Source: Mesorhizobium sp. 113-3-3 (GTDB lineage Bacteria > Pseudomonadota > Alphaproteobacteria > Rhizobiales > Rhizobiaceae). Taken from it: 64,000 nucleotides of DNA. Position numbers and translations under genes: made by a program. The notes under the pieces are model-generated. The model made no database searches. It saw nothing but the letters and a program-made list of their open reading frames with translations, and was not told where the DNA came from. The stretch lies in NCBI RefSeq assembly GCF_016756495.1, contig NZ_AP023243.1:5584501-5648500 (forward strand). Direction: 5' to 3'. Each line of letters opens with the position of its first letter. The stretch's first letter is position 1. Shown one piece after another: positions 43,502 through 51,699 of the stretch.

Positions 43502-45393
43502 TGTCGACGCCGGACGACGACGAGAAGGACGACAAGAGCGGGCGGCCGACCAAGGCGGTCGTCGGCTCGCACCGCGACGAGGAAGAGGTTTTCGGCAAGG
43601 TCTACGATCCGCGCATCGTCAGGCGCATCTGGAGCTTCGTCAGGCCCTATCAGGGCCGGATCTTCATTTCGGTGGCGGCGGTGCTGGTGTTCACGCTGAC
43701 GCAGCTGGCGATCCCGCTGGTCATCCGCTACGCCATCGACCACGGCATGGCACCTGGCAGGCTCGACCGCTCGGTGATGATCTCCGCGATCGTCACCTTC
43801 ACCGTGATCATCCTCATCAACTACGCCGCCAGCCATGTGCAGGAAAGCGTCGTCGGCAAGGTGGCGGAGAACGTGCTCTCCGACCTGCGCCGCGCCATGT
43901 TCAGCCATCTGCAGCGCGTGTCGCTCAGCTTCATGGACAAGACCGAGGTCGGCCGGCTGATGTCGCGCCTGCAGGGCGACGTCAATTCGATGCAGGAATT
44001 TCTCGAGACATCGGTGATGTCGGTGGGCGATATCGTGCTTCTGTTCGGCATCGTCACAGTGCTGCTTTGGCTCGATTTCCGGCTCGGGCTGCTGACGTTG
44101 TCGACCATGCCGATGCTGTTCATCGTGCGGCTGTTCTGGCTGCCGCGCGCCAAGGTCGCCTTCATGGCCGCGCACGAGACCAACTCCATCGCCAACGGGG
44201 CGCTCGCTGAGGGCATCCATGGCGTGCGCACGGTGCAGAGCCTGGAGCGCCAGCACGTCAATTTCGACCTCTATGACGAGAAGGTGCTGGCCAACCTCAA
44301 CGCCCATCTGCGGTCGGCGAAATATGCGCAGGTGATGGTGCCGATCGTCGACACGCTGACCGGCATCGCCATGGCGACGGTCATCGTCGTCGGCGGCTCG
44401 ATGGTGCTGTCGCACAGCCTCGACGTCGGCGTCATGGTGGCGTTCCTGTTCTACATCCAGCGCTTCTTCGACCCGATCCGCTCGCTCACCATGCAGTACA
44501 GCGTCATGCAGCGCGCCATGGCGTCAGGCCAGCGGATCTCCGAAGTGCTCGACGTGCCGGTGGATGTCAGCGGCAAGGACAATGCGGTGACGCTGTCGCG
44601 CGACACGGACGGCTCGGTCGAGTTCAGGAACGTGACCTTCGGCTACCGGCCGAACCAGCCGGTGCTGAAGAACATCTCCTTTCGCGTCAATCCGGGCGAG
44701 ACCGTCGCCCTTGTCGGCCCGACCGGGTCGGGCAAGTCGAGCTCGATGGCGCTGGTGCACCGCTTCTACGATGTCTGGTCGGGCGAGGTCCTGGTCGGCG
44801 GGCACGACGTGCGCGACCTGACGCAGGATTCGCTCGGCGACCAGGTGGCCATGGTGCTGCAGGAGCCGTTCCTGTTCTCCGGCACGGTGCTGGAAAACAT
44901 CCGCTACCACAAGACAGCAGCCAGCCGCAAAGAAGTGGTGCGCGCGGCACAGGCCGTCGGCGCGCACGACTTCATCGAGCAGCTACCCGATGGCTACGAC
45001 ACCGAACTCGAGCAGCGCGGCGGCAACCTTTCGCTCGGCCAGCGCCAGCTGATCAGTTTTGCGCGGGCGCTGGTGGCCGACGCCAAGATCCTTGTGCTCG
45101 ACGAGGCCACGGCCAGCATCGATTCCTACACCGAGATGCTGATCCAGAAGGCGCTGATCACCTTGCTGGAGGGCCGCACCGGCCTGGTCATCGCCCACCG
45201 GCTCGCCACCATTCGCGGCGCCGACCGCATCATCGTGCTGCAGAATGGCGAGATCGTCGAAAGCGGCAACCACGAACAGCTTATGCAGAGGAAAGGCCTC
45301 TACGCGCGCCTCTACAACATGAACTACGCTTCGTTCGACGACATTTCCGAGGAAGAGATGGGACTGGACGCGGCGGTCGGCAAAGCGACGTGA
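43501..45393 (+). CDS. ABC exporter half-transporter (catalytic NBD)
   Basis: 631 residues, same membrane-plus-ATPase layout as its upstream partner. Walker A is VGPTGSGKSSSMAL and Walker B ILVLDEATASID with the catalytic Glu present. The signature is LSLGQRQLI, with Leu replacing the first Gly of LSGGQ. Because each ATP site uses Walker motifs of one subunit and the signature of the other, this degenerate signature and the partner's degenerate Walker B meet in the same site. A charged N-terminal tail of about 30 residues precedes the first helix. Confidence 0.93.
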   Translation: MSTPDDDEKDDKSGRPTKAVVGSHRDEEEVFGKVYDPRIVRRIWSFVRPYQGRIFISVAAVLVFTLTQLAIPLVIRYAIDHGMAPGRLDRSVMISAIVTFTVIILINYAASHVQESVVGKVAENVLSDLRRAMFSHLQRVSLSFMDKTEVGRLMSRLQGDVNSMQEFLETSVMSVGDIVLLFGIVTVLLWLDFRLGLLTLSTMPMLFIVRLFWLPRAKVAFMAAHETNSIANGALAEGIHGVRTVQSLERQHVNFDLYDEKVLANLNAHLRSAKYAQVMVPIVDTLTGIAMATVIVVGGSMVLSHSLDVGVMVAFLFYIQRFFDPIRSLTMQYSVMQRAMASGQRISEVLDVPVDVSGKDNAVTLSRDTDGSVEFRNVTFGYRPNQPVLKNISFRVNPGETVALVGPTGSGKSSSMALVHRFYDVWSGEVLVGGHDVRDLTQDSLGDQVAMVLQEPFLFSGTVLENIRYHKTAASRKEVVRAAQAVGAHDFIEQLPDGYDTELEQRGGNLSLGQRQLISFARALVADAKILVLDEATASIDSYTEMLIQKALITLLEGRTGLVIAHRLATIRGADRIIVLQNGEIVESGNHEQLMQRKGLYARLYNMNYASFDDISEEEMGLDAAVGKAT

Positions 45394-45580
45394 GGGGTGC
45401 CGGTAGGGGTTCGAACCGCCCCTGCCCTCCCGAGAAGACTTTTGCGAGATCCCTTGGCGCGGCCGCTGACCAGCACGCTGTCCTCGGCACGCAGATACAG
45501 AAATCCGGGAATCGAGATCAGCGGGATGATCGCGGTCAGCATGGCTCCCACTGGGTCAGCAACAGTTGAGTGCCCCGGGG
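45394..45580. other. Intergenic region between convergent ABC genes
   Basis: 187 bases between the exporter stop and the stop of the NitT/TauT ATPase. A short minus-strand frame beginning at 45542 encodes a hydrophobic stretch (MLTAIIPLISIPGFLYLRAE) and runs 74 codons into the exporter gene. It has GGGAG upstream but no recognisable family, so I do not call it a gene. Confidence 0.3.
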
Positions 45581-46363
45581 CTACGCCATTTCGGGACGTC
45601 TTGACGCTTCGCGGATCGCCTTGTGCACGCCGCGCTGCAGATCCATGAAGGCCGGGGTTTCCATCACCTCTTCCCGGCGCGGCCGCTCGATGTCGACATT
45701 GAAGGTCTGCATGATGCGCCCCGGGCCTATCCCCATGACGACGATGCGGTCCGACAGGTAGACCGCCTCCTCCACATCATGCGTGACGAACAGGACGGTC
45801 AGCCGGTGTTCCTCCCAGATCTGGGTCAGCAGTTCCTGCATCTGGTGCCGGGTCAAGGCATCGAGCGCGCCGAAGGGCTCGTCCATCAGCAGCATCTTGG
45901 GCCGATAGGACAGGGCACGCGCAATGGCGACGCGCTGTTTCATGCCGCCCGACAGTTCGGACGGATAGCGATCGGCGCTTTGCGAAAGCTTGACGAGGTC
46001 GAGGTGCTCGAGCGCGATCTCGCGGCAGGCCGTGCGATCGTAACCGGCGGCCTTGAGGGCGAACTCGATGTTCTGCCGCGCCGTCAGCCAGGGAAGCAAC
46101 GTGTAGGACTGGAAGACGACGCCACGATCGAGACCCGGCTGCAGGATCGGCGCGCCATCGATGCTGAGATCGCCGGCATCGAAATCCTGCAGTCCGGCGA
46201 CGATCGACAAGAGCGTGCTCTTCCCGCAGCCCGACGTGCCGACAAGGGAGACGAATTCGTTGTCGGCAAGATCGAGGTTGATGTCGCGCAGCACCTGCGT
46301 GCGCCGCTCGCCCGTGCCGAAACTCTTGTCGAGACCGGCGATGCGCAATTTGGGAACGGTCAT
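45581..46363 (-). CDS. NitT/TauT-family ABC transporter ATP-binding protein
   Basis: 260-residue ATPase of the nitrate/sulfonate/taurine (SsuB/TauB) type. Walker A is VGTSGCGKSTLLSIVAGL, signature LSGGMKQRVAIARAL (the GGM variant typical of this family), Walker B LLMDEPFGALDALT, and the switch is FVTHDVEEA. The start at 46363 has GAGGAA; an upstream in-frame ATG lies inside the permease gene. It is last in the SBP-permease-ATPase order. Given the neighbouring sulfonate-type dehydrogenases, an organosulfonate is a possible cargo. Confidence 0.91.
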   Translation of the reverse strand: MTVPKLRIAGLDKSFGTGERRTQVLRDINLDLADNEFVSLVGTSGCGKSTLLSIVAGLQDFDAGDLSIDGAPILQPGLDRGVVFQSYTLLPWLTARQNIEFALKAAGYDRTACREIALEHLDLVKLSQSADRYPSELSGGMKQRVAIARALSYRPKMLLMDEPFGALDALTRHQMQELLTQIWEEHRLTVLFVTHDVEEAVYLSDRIVVMGIGPGRIMQTFNVDIERPRREEVMETPAFMDLQRGVHKAIREASRRPEMA

Positions 46364-46373
46364 CGGCGGTTCC

Positions 46374-47237
46374 TCATTGCGAATGGCCATCCTGCCGGAA
46401 CAGCACCTTTTCCAGAGCCTTCATGACCTGGTCGGTGATGAGGCCGAGCACGCCGAGCAGCAGGATGTAGCCGATGATGGTGTTGGTCTGGAAATAGCGC
46501 TGCGACACGGTGATGCGATAGCCCAGGCCGGATGTCGCCGCGACAAGTTCGGCCAGCACCAGCCAGGTCCAGGCCCAGCCGAGGCTGATGCGCAGCGTAT
46601 CCCAGATGCCGGGCAAGGCGCTGGGTACGACGATGCGCGTCAGGATCTTGCGGTCCGGCAGGCCGAGCGTGCGGCCAAGGCCGATGAAATCGGCGGGAAC
46701 CCGTTTCACATTGTCCATGATCATCAGCACCTGCTGGAAGAAGGTGCCGATGAAGATGATCAGGAATTTCTGCGTGTCACCGGTGCCGGCCCACAGGATG
46801 GAAAGCGGCACGAAAGCGACGACCGGCATGTAGCGGATAAAATCGACCAGCGGCTCGATGGCCGCCTCCCAGGAGCGGAAGCTGCCGATCAGCACGCCGA
46901 TCGGGATCGACAGGGCCGAGGCGATGAGGAAGCCGACGGAAATGCGGTACGCCGAGGCAGTCAGGTCCACCCACAGCGTGCCGTCCGCAGCGAGCTTGGC
47001 GATCTGGGTCGCGACGCTGCCCGGCGACGGCAGGAAGATGGGCTTCACCCATTCGAGCCCGGTCGCCGCCCACCAGGCAAGGCCAAGCCCGACAAAGACG
47101 GCCACAGCGATCATCAGGAAGCGCGACCTGGCTATGGGCACGCCGATCCCCGAGGATCGGCGGCGCGTTGCCTGTTTCGTGGCCGCCTTTGGCGCGGGAT
47201 GACCCAAGCCGGTTTTCGCGGGAGGCTCCGCGGGCAT
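46374..47237 (-). CDS. NitT/TauT-family ABC transporter permease
   Basis: 287-residue permease of the SsuC/TauC type with about six spans after a long basic cytoplasmic N-terminus (residues 1-40, rich in Lys/Arg/Ala). The docking loop is PADFIGLGRTLGLPDRKILT and the segment WAWTWLVLAELVAATSGLGY is characteristic. Start is uncertain between ATG 47237 and GTG 47249. The gene lies between the binding protein and ATPase genes. Confidence 0.9.
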   Translation of the reverse strand: MPAEPPAKTGLGHPAPKAATKQATRRRSSGIGVPIARSRFLMIAVAVFVGLGLAWWAATGLEWVKPIFLPSPGSVATQIAKLAADGTLWVDLTASAYRISVGFLIASALSIPIGVLIGSFRSWEAAIEPLVDFIRYMPVVAFVPLSILWAGTGDTQKFLIIFIGTFFQQVLMIMDNVKRVPADFIGLGRTLGLPDRKILTRIVVPSALPGIWDTLRISLGWAWTWLVLAELVAATSGLGYRITVSQRYFQTNTIIGYILLLGVLGLITDQVMKALEKVLFRQDGHSQ

Positions 47238-47265
47238 CTGCGTTACCACCGCGATCCGGCCTTTG

Positions 47266-48276
47266 TCATTGCGCCGCCTTGACGAAGGATGGGTCGATCA
47301 TCTGCTCCGGCGTCACGTCCGCCTGCAGCAGCTTGGCGTTTTTGGCGGCCGCCTCGACATCGGCGAAAGTCTTGGTGGTAAAATCGCCGGTGAGCGCTGT
47401 CTTGTTTTCGGCGAGCGAGTAGTAACGCACGCCGTCGAAAGCGGTGTTGAGGTCCTTGACGTCGGAGCCGACCGCCTTGGCGATGATGGCGCGGCCCCCG
47501 GGCGTATCTGATTTGTAATCCTTGAGCGCTGCGTCCCAGCTCTTGATCATCGCCAGCACTTGGCCCGGCCGCGACTTGATCACCTCGTCACGCACCACCA
47601 GCACGTCGCTGATCAGGCCGGGATCCTCGCCGGCGGAAAACAGCAGCTTGACGTCCTTGTTCTGCGCCATGGCGACGGTGAGGTATGGTTCGTAGGTGAC
47701 CGCGACCGGCACCTGACCCGCGATCAGCGCGCCGCCGGCGTCGGACGCCGGCATCGGAACGGCTTTCACATCGTCGATCGACATGCCGTTCTTGGCGAGC
47801 GCGTATTTGAGCAGGATGTCGCTCGTCGTGCCTTCCTCGAAAGCAACCTGCTTGCCCTTGAGGTCGGCGATGGAGGTGACGTCCTTGCCGGCGATGATGG
47901 CGTCAGCCGTCATCGAGACATCGAGCAGCAGCACGATCTTCACCGGCAGGCCGGCCGCCACCATGCCCATCGCCGTGTGGGTCGCGATGTTGGCGGCATC
48001 GAGCTGGCCGCTTGCGAGCGCCGCGTTGATGTCCTTGTCCTCGGCGAAATTCACGATCTGGACGTCCGGCAAGCCGTTTGCCTTGAACAGGCCCTTGGCA
48101 TCGGCGACGTGCCACTGGCCGTAGCCAAGCCAGGGTTCGATGCCGATCTTGAACGGTCCGGCCTCGGGCGTGGTGGGAATGGCCGCGTCGGCCGCGCGGG
48201 CCGCGGGCGCGGCAGCGAGCCCAATGGCGGCGGCCATCATGAGCGCACGAAATTGTCCTGCTAGGTTACGCATCAT
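47266..48276 (-). CDS. NitT/TauT-family ABC transporter substrate-binding protein
   Basis: 336 residues with a signal peptide (hydrophobic stretch MMAAAIGLAAAPAARA, cleavage near ARA-AD). The mature N-terminus FKIGIEPWLGYGQWHVADAK matches SsuA/TauA-like binders of nitrate, sulfonates or taurine. Other family segments are LASGQLDAANIATHTAM and KGKQVAFEEGTTSDILL. It begins a three-gene importer transcribed away from the kinase gene; a GntR-like operator copy lies 170 bases upstream. Ligand unknown. Confidence 0.9.
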   Translation of the reverse strand: MMRNLAGQFRALMMAAAIGLAAAPAARAADAAIPTTPEAGPFKIGIEPWLGYGQWHVADAKGLFKANGLPDVQIVNFAEDKDINAALASGQLDAANIATHTAMGMVAAGLPVKIVLLLDVSMTADAIIAGKDVTSIADLKGKQVAFEEGTTSDILLKYALAKNGMSIDDVKAVPMPASDAGGALIAGQVPVAVTYEPYLTVAMAQNKDVKLLFSAGEDPGLISDVLVVRDEVIKSRPGQVLAMIKSWDAALKDYKSDTPGGRAIIAKAVGSDVKDLNTAFDGVRYYSLAENKTALTGDFTTKTFADVEAAAKNAKLLQADVTPEQMIDPSFVKAAQ

Positions 48277-48446
48277 CTAGTTCCCCTTGATGATCAGACC
48301 GCTTTTTTACCCAGGCATCCGGTCTGGTGAGACTGCGGGTTTCCGCTCTTGCGGCACTGTGCCTCGGCGTCTTGCCCACCACTTCATGGTTGAAGTGCAG
48401 GGATATTTCAGCGTCAGCGGAAGCGGATGTCAAGGCTAAAATACAT

Positions 48447-48460
48447 ACATGCATATACAA
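48447..48460. promoter_or_regulatory. GntR-like operator copy A
   Basis: ACATGCATATACAA, one of three matches to ACAWGYATATACAW in this block. It lies between the kinase stop and the binding-protein start, so it would control the importer operon. The regulator candidate is the HutC-type GntR protein at 49896-50627. Confidence 0.6.
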
Positions 48461-48487
48461 GTTGGCATGACTCCGTTTCCCCTGAGA

Positions 48488-49786
48488 TCAGGCGCGTCCG
48501 GCCGCCCTTTCAGGATCGATGAAGTCGAGGAAATCCGTCACCCGATCGGCCCCCGCATCGGGTTCGCTGCCGACCATGACGGCGACTGAAAAGGCGATGA
48601 GAGAAGAGACCGGCGTGTGGCTGCGCGCGCCGGCCCGCAGATTCATGACCAGGGTCGGCGACAGGAAAAGCCCCGAGCGCAGAACCGCCCGCCAGTCTGC
48701 CGGCAGCATGCCGCGTCGGTTCAGTTCGCGCAGCAAGGGCTGCCACAAAGCGCTCGCCTTGACCTGCAGCAGGTCGCGACGGACCGCGCTCAAATCCCAG
48801 TCCGTGTCGACATGGAGCATATTTCCTTCCAGCCGCGCCTGCGCGCGAAAACTCTCCGTCGCGCTGGCCGGATCGTAGAGCCAGAATGGGTGGGCGAAGA
48901 TGTTGTGGAAGGTCGCCTTCACCTCGGCCAGCAGCGTCGGGATGTGCGAGCCGGCAAAGGCCGGATCGAAGAAGGAGAGTTCCGCCTTCCCTGCCTTTTC
49001 GGTGTACCAGACATTGGCATTGTGGGCGTCGCCATGGGCGACCACGCCGCCAGCATCGGCAAGCCGATCCGGCCGCAAGCGCGCGGCCGCGGCGTCGAAA
49101 AGCTCGCCGATGCTGCTGGCGTAAGGCCGGCCGTTGATGACGAATTTCAGCCGGGAGAACCGATCCCAGTCGAGTTCCACGCCGGGAAAGATAAACGGCT
49201 TGCCGATATAGAAATCGGCCAGCCTGCCGCCCGGCGACAAACGCGTATCGGCGTCGATCAGCCGTTCATGGAACAGCCGGTGGATCGGCTCAGCCGAGAC
49301 CTCCGCGACGGTCACCGGATGCAGCGTCCCGAGATAGACCTCGAGCAGCCTGGCGGACAGGTCGCGCTCGGCAAGAACCGCCTCGCGCCGCTTGCCGGCA
49401 TTGTCCTCGCAATCCAGCGCGAACAGCACATCCGAAAATCGCGGATCGGTGCGGCGGCGATAGACAAGGATCTGCTCGCCGGGCTGGGCCGACATATGGA
49501 CGGGCTGGTCGACCGGCAGGCCGGCAAGCGACAGGATCTCGGCTCGATAATACTCGCCGGTCATGCCCTCTTCGCGTTCCTCCTGATGGAACTTGAAGAA
49601 GTAGGCCTGGCCGTCGCTGTCGAAGAAACCATTCAGCGAATTCAGGCTGTATTTGTCGACATTGATGCGGACGTTATTGGCGGTCATGCCGAACAGATCG
49701 CCCAGCAAGGCCGCCAGCGCACGCTGCGCCTCGGCGACATCGTGCTGCGCCAGAGCGCGAATCCCAGCCGTGCGGCTCTGTGTCAT
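48488..49786 (-). CDS. APH/choline-kinase-fold phosphotransferase
   Basis: 432-residue protein with kinase-like motifs. The N-lobe Lys is likely in AYFFKFHQEE. The catalytic Brenner motif is VVAHGDAHNANVWY, and the metal-binding Asp is in LSFFDPAFAG, about 20 residues later. This is the aminoglycoside-phosphotransferase/choline-kinase fold, which phosphorylates small hydroxylated metabolites. The start at 49786 follows AAAGGGG. It lies between the GntR gene and the importer genes, with a GntR-like operator 55 bases upstream. The substrate is probably what the importer brings in, or an intermediate; no step for a kinase is known in the hps pathway. Confidence 0.78.
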   Translation of the reverse strand: MTQSRTAGIRALAQHDVAEAQRALAALLGDLFGMTANNVRINVDKYSLNSLNGFFDSDGQAYFFKFHQEEREEGMTGEYYRAEILSLAGLPVDQPVHMSAQPGEQILVYRRRTDPRFSDVLFALDCEDNAGKRREAVLAERDLSARLLEVYLGTLHPVTVAEVSAEPIHRLFHERLIDADTRLSPGGRLADFYIGKPFIFPGVELDWDRFSRLKFVINGRPYASSIGELFDAAAARLRPDRLADAGGVVAHGDAHNANVWYTEKAGKAELSFFDPAFAGSHIPTLLAEVKATFHNIFAHPFWLYDPASATESFRAQARLEGNMLHVDTDWDLSAVRRDLLQVKASALWQPLLRELNRRGMLPADWRAVLRSGLFLSPTLVMNLRAGARSHTPVSSLIAFSVAVMVGSEPDAGADRVTDFLDFIDPERAAGRA

Positions 49787-49840
49787 CGGTCGCCCCTTTC
49801 GACCAATCCGTTCATCAAGGGTGAAAGCGCCTTTATCAAT

Positions 49841-49854
49841 ACATGTATATACAT
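49841..49854. promoter_or_regulatory. GntR-like operator copy B
   Basis: ACATGTATATACAT; its core ATGTATATACAT is a perfect palindrome. It lies 55 bases upstream of the kinase start and 42 bases downstream of the gntR stop. Best-conserved of the three copies. Confidence 0.65.
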
Positions 49855-49895
49855 CTGTAGGAAAACCTCTGCGAGTTACCGTCGCCCTGTTGGCA

Positions 49896-50627
49896 TCAGT
49901 TGGTCTTCGTGGGGGAATACCGGCTGCCGAGCGAATAGCGGCTGCCGGCATAGGTCAGCTTGCTGATGGTGGCGACGACCGCGCCAGTCCATGTGCGGCG
50001 GTGCAGAAACAGGCAGCAGCTGCCGAGATCGATGTTGAGATGCCGCGCCGTCTCGGCGTCGGCCGGGATGGCGGAAATGATGTGCTCGACCTCGGTCACC
50101 GGGGTCTTCTGCATGAGGTAGTCGTAAGTCGCCGTCTTCGAAAAATCCTGCTTGTCATAGTCGGGGATCAGGCTCGGATTGACGAAGCGCTCTTCCAATT
50201 GCACCGGCAGATCGTTCTCGAAATTGACGACGACCGAGTGATAGATCGAGACGCGCTTCGGGAACTCGAAGGACAAAGCGAGCTCCTTGGTCGGCATGAT
50301 CGTTTCCAGCACGAGGACTTCGGAGCGATGCCTGTTGCCGCGCTCAATAATCTCGGCGGCGATGTTGTTGATCTCGATCAGGGTCGATTGCGGCCGAGGC
50401 GGCGCGATGAACGTGCCGACACCTTGCAGCCGGATCAGGAACCCCGCCGCGGTCAGTTCCCGCAAGGCCCGGTGGACCGTCATGCGCGAGACACCCAGCG
50501 AAACCACCAGCTCGTTCTCGGACGGCAGCTTGCGATCCTTGCCCCACCGGCCCGTTCCGATGTTGGTCAGGATGTAGTCCTTCACCTTCTCGTAAAGGGG
50601 GCTCGCCGTGTCGGGCAAATCGATCAT
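49896..50627 (-). CDS. GntR-family regulator, HutC type with UTRA domain
   Basis: 243 residues: N-terminal GntR winged helix (KLPSENELVVSLGVSRMTVH, residues 33-52, then RALRELTAAGFLIRLQGVGT) and a UTRA effector domain with PVQLEERFVNPSLIPDY. HutC-type regulators bind palindromes with a GT...AC core and are released by a small-molecule effector such as urocanate or a sugar-phosphate. Three copies of a matching AT-rich palindrome flank genes of this block, so local autoregulated control is likely. An AAAGGA ribosome site precedes the ATG. Confidence 0.9.
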   Translation of the reverse strand: MIDLPDTASPLYEKVKDYILTNIGTGRWGKDRKLPSENELVVSLGVSRMTVHRALRELTAAGFLIRLQGVGTFIAPPRPQSTLIEINNIAAEIIERGNRHRSEVLVLETIMPTKELALSFEFPKRVSIYHSVVVNFENDLPVQLEERFVNPSLIPDYDKQDFSKTATYDYLMQKTPVTEVEHIISAIPADAETARHLNIDLGSCCLFLHRRTWTGAVVATISKLTYAGSRYSLGSRYSPTKTN

Positions 50628-50658
50628 GTCAAAATCCTTTCCGGCAATTTAGCGAAAA

Positions 50659-51690
50659 TCACGCCGGCTCAACAGGTTGCCGCATGCGGATGATTGTTTT
50701 CAAGCCATCGCTTTGCCCCGCCAACAGCCGCTCATAGGCGGCCGGAATGTCGTCGAGATTGATCTCGCGATCGATCAGGGCCAGCAGCGGTTCGCTCAAT
50801 TCACCCAGCATCCGCACCGCGTCAGGCAGTTCGTCGGCGAAGGCATGGCACCCCAGCAGCGCGATCTCGCGTTCGACCAGAAGGTTGGGGTCGATGTCGA
50901 GACGGCCATGGAAGATGCCGACCATCGCCACCGCGCTGCCGGAATCGAGAACGCCGAGCAACTGGGTGAATGCAGCAATGCTACCGGTCGCCTCGACGGC
51001 CGCCAGCAGTTGGGCATTGTCGGTCGCAGCGGCAATCGCAGCGCGGTCGAGGTCGACGCTTGTTGCGCCAGTCACCCGCGCCACGCGGGCAGAGCGCGCC
51101 TCGTTGCGGTCGGTGACAAGCACCGTGCCAGGGAAAGTCCGGGAGAGCAGCAGCGCGGCGAGACCACCGATCGGCCCGCAGCCGACGACAAGCACCGAAC
51201 CTGCCGTCTTCGGTAGACGCCGCACCGCGTGCAGTGCCACCGCGAGCGGCTCGGCCATCGCCGCGACCCGCTCGTCAAGTGCTGCATCGACGACATGCAG
51301 CAGACGCGCGGGCAACACCGCCTGTTCAGCAAAGCCGCCGTCGCAGACTTCGCCGACGAAGCCCAGCGAAGCGCAGAGATGGCGCCTGCCGGCACGGCAT
51401 TGCGCGCACTCGCCACACCAGAAACGGGAATCGGCGACCACCCTGTCGCCGACGGCGATGGTCCCGACGCCCTCGCCCACCGCGATCACCGTCCCGGTCA
51501 GCTCGTGGCCGGCCGTCGAGGGCGACCGGCTTATCCATTGGCCGGTGCGGAAATTGTGCAGGTCCGAACCGCAAATGCCGGCGGCGTCGACCCTGAGCTT
51601 CACCCAGCCGGCATCCGGAATGCCTGGCGGGGCAACGTCCTCCACCCGCAGATCGCCGGGTCCATAAAGCCGTGCCGCCTTCATCGCCAT
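50659..51690 (-). CDS. Zinc-dependent alcohol dehydrogenase (Tdh-like), possible HpsP
   Basis: 343-residue medium-chain zinc dehydrogenase. Catalytic-zinc motifs are GICGSDLHNF and GHELTGTVIAVGEGV; the structural-zinc Cys cluster is CGECAQCRAGRRHLC. The Rossmann motif is VLVVGCGPIGGLAALLL. It follows the histidinol-dehydrogenase-like gene by 9 bases. In 2,3-dihydroxypropane-1-sulfonate (DHPS) degraders an enzyme of this type (HpsP) epimerises DHPS via a ketone together with an SDR (HpsO). The ADH-HDH-SDR trio here fits that set, but substrate is unproven. Confidence 0.85.
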   Translation of the reverse strand: MAMKAARLYGPGDLRVEDVAPPGIPDAGWVKLRVDAAGICGSDLHNFRTGQWISRSPSTAGHELTGTVIAVGEGVGTIAVGDRVVADSRFWCGECAQCRAGRRHLCASLGFVGEVCDGGFAEQAVLPARLLHVVDAALDERVAAMAEPLAVALHAVRRLPKTAGSVLVVGCGPIGGLAALLLSRTFPGTVLVTDRNEARSARVARVTGATSVDLDRAAIAAATDNAQLLAAVEATGSIAAFTQLLGVLDSGSAVAMVGIFHGRLDIDPNLLVEREIALLGCHAFADELPDAVRMLGELSEPLLALIDREINLDDIPAAYERLLAGQSDGLKTIIRMRQPVEPA

Positions 51691-51699
51691 CGTCTCCGT

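Noticed and set aside
45324..45542. Small minus-strand frame with a hydrophobic N-terminus
   Set aside because: It overlaps the exporter 3' end, has no family resemblance and a weakly placed ribosome site; evidence is too thin for a gene call.
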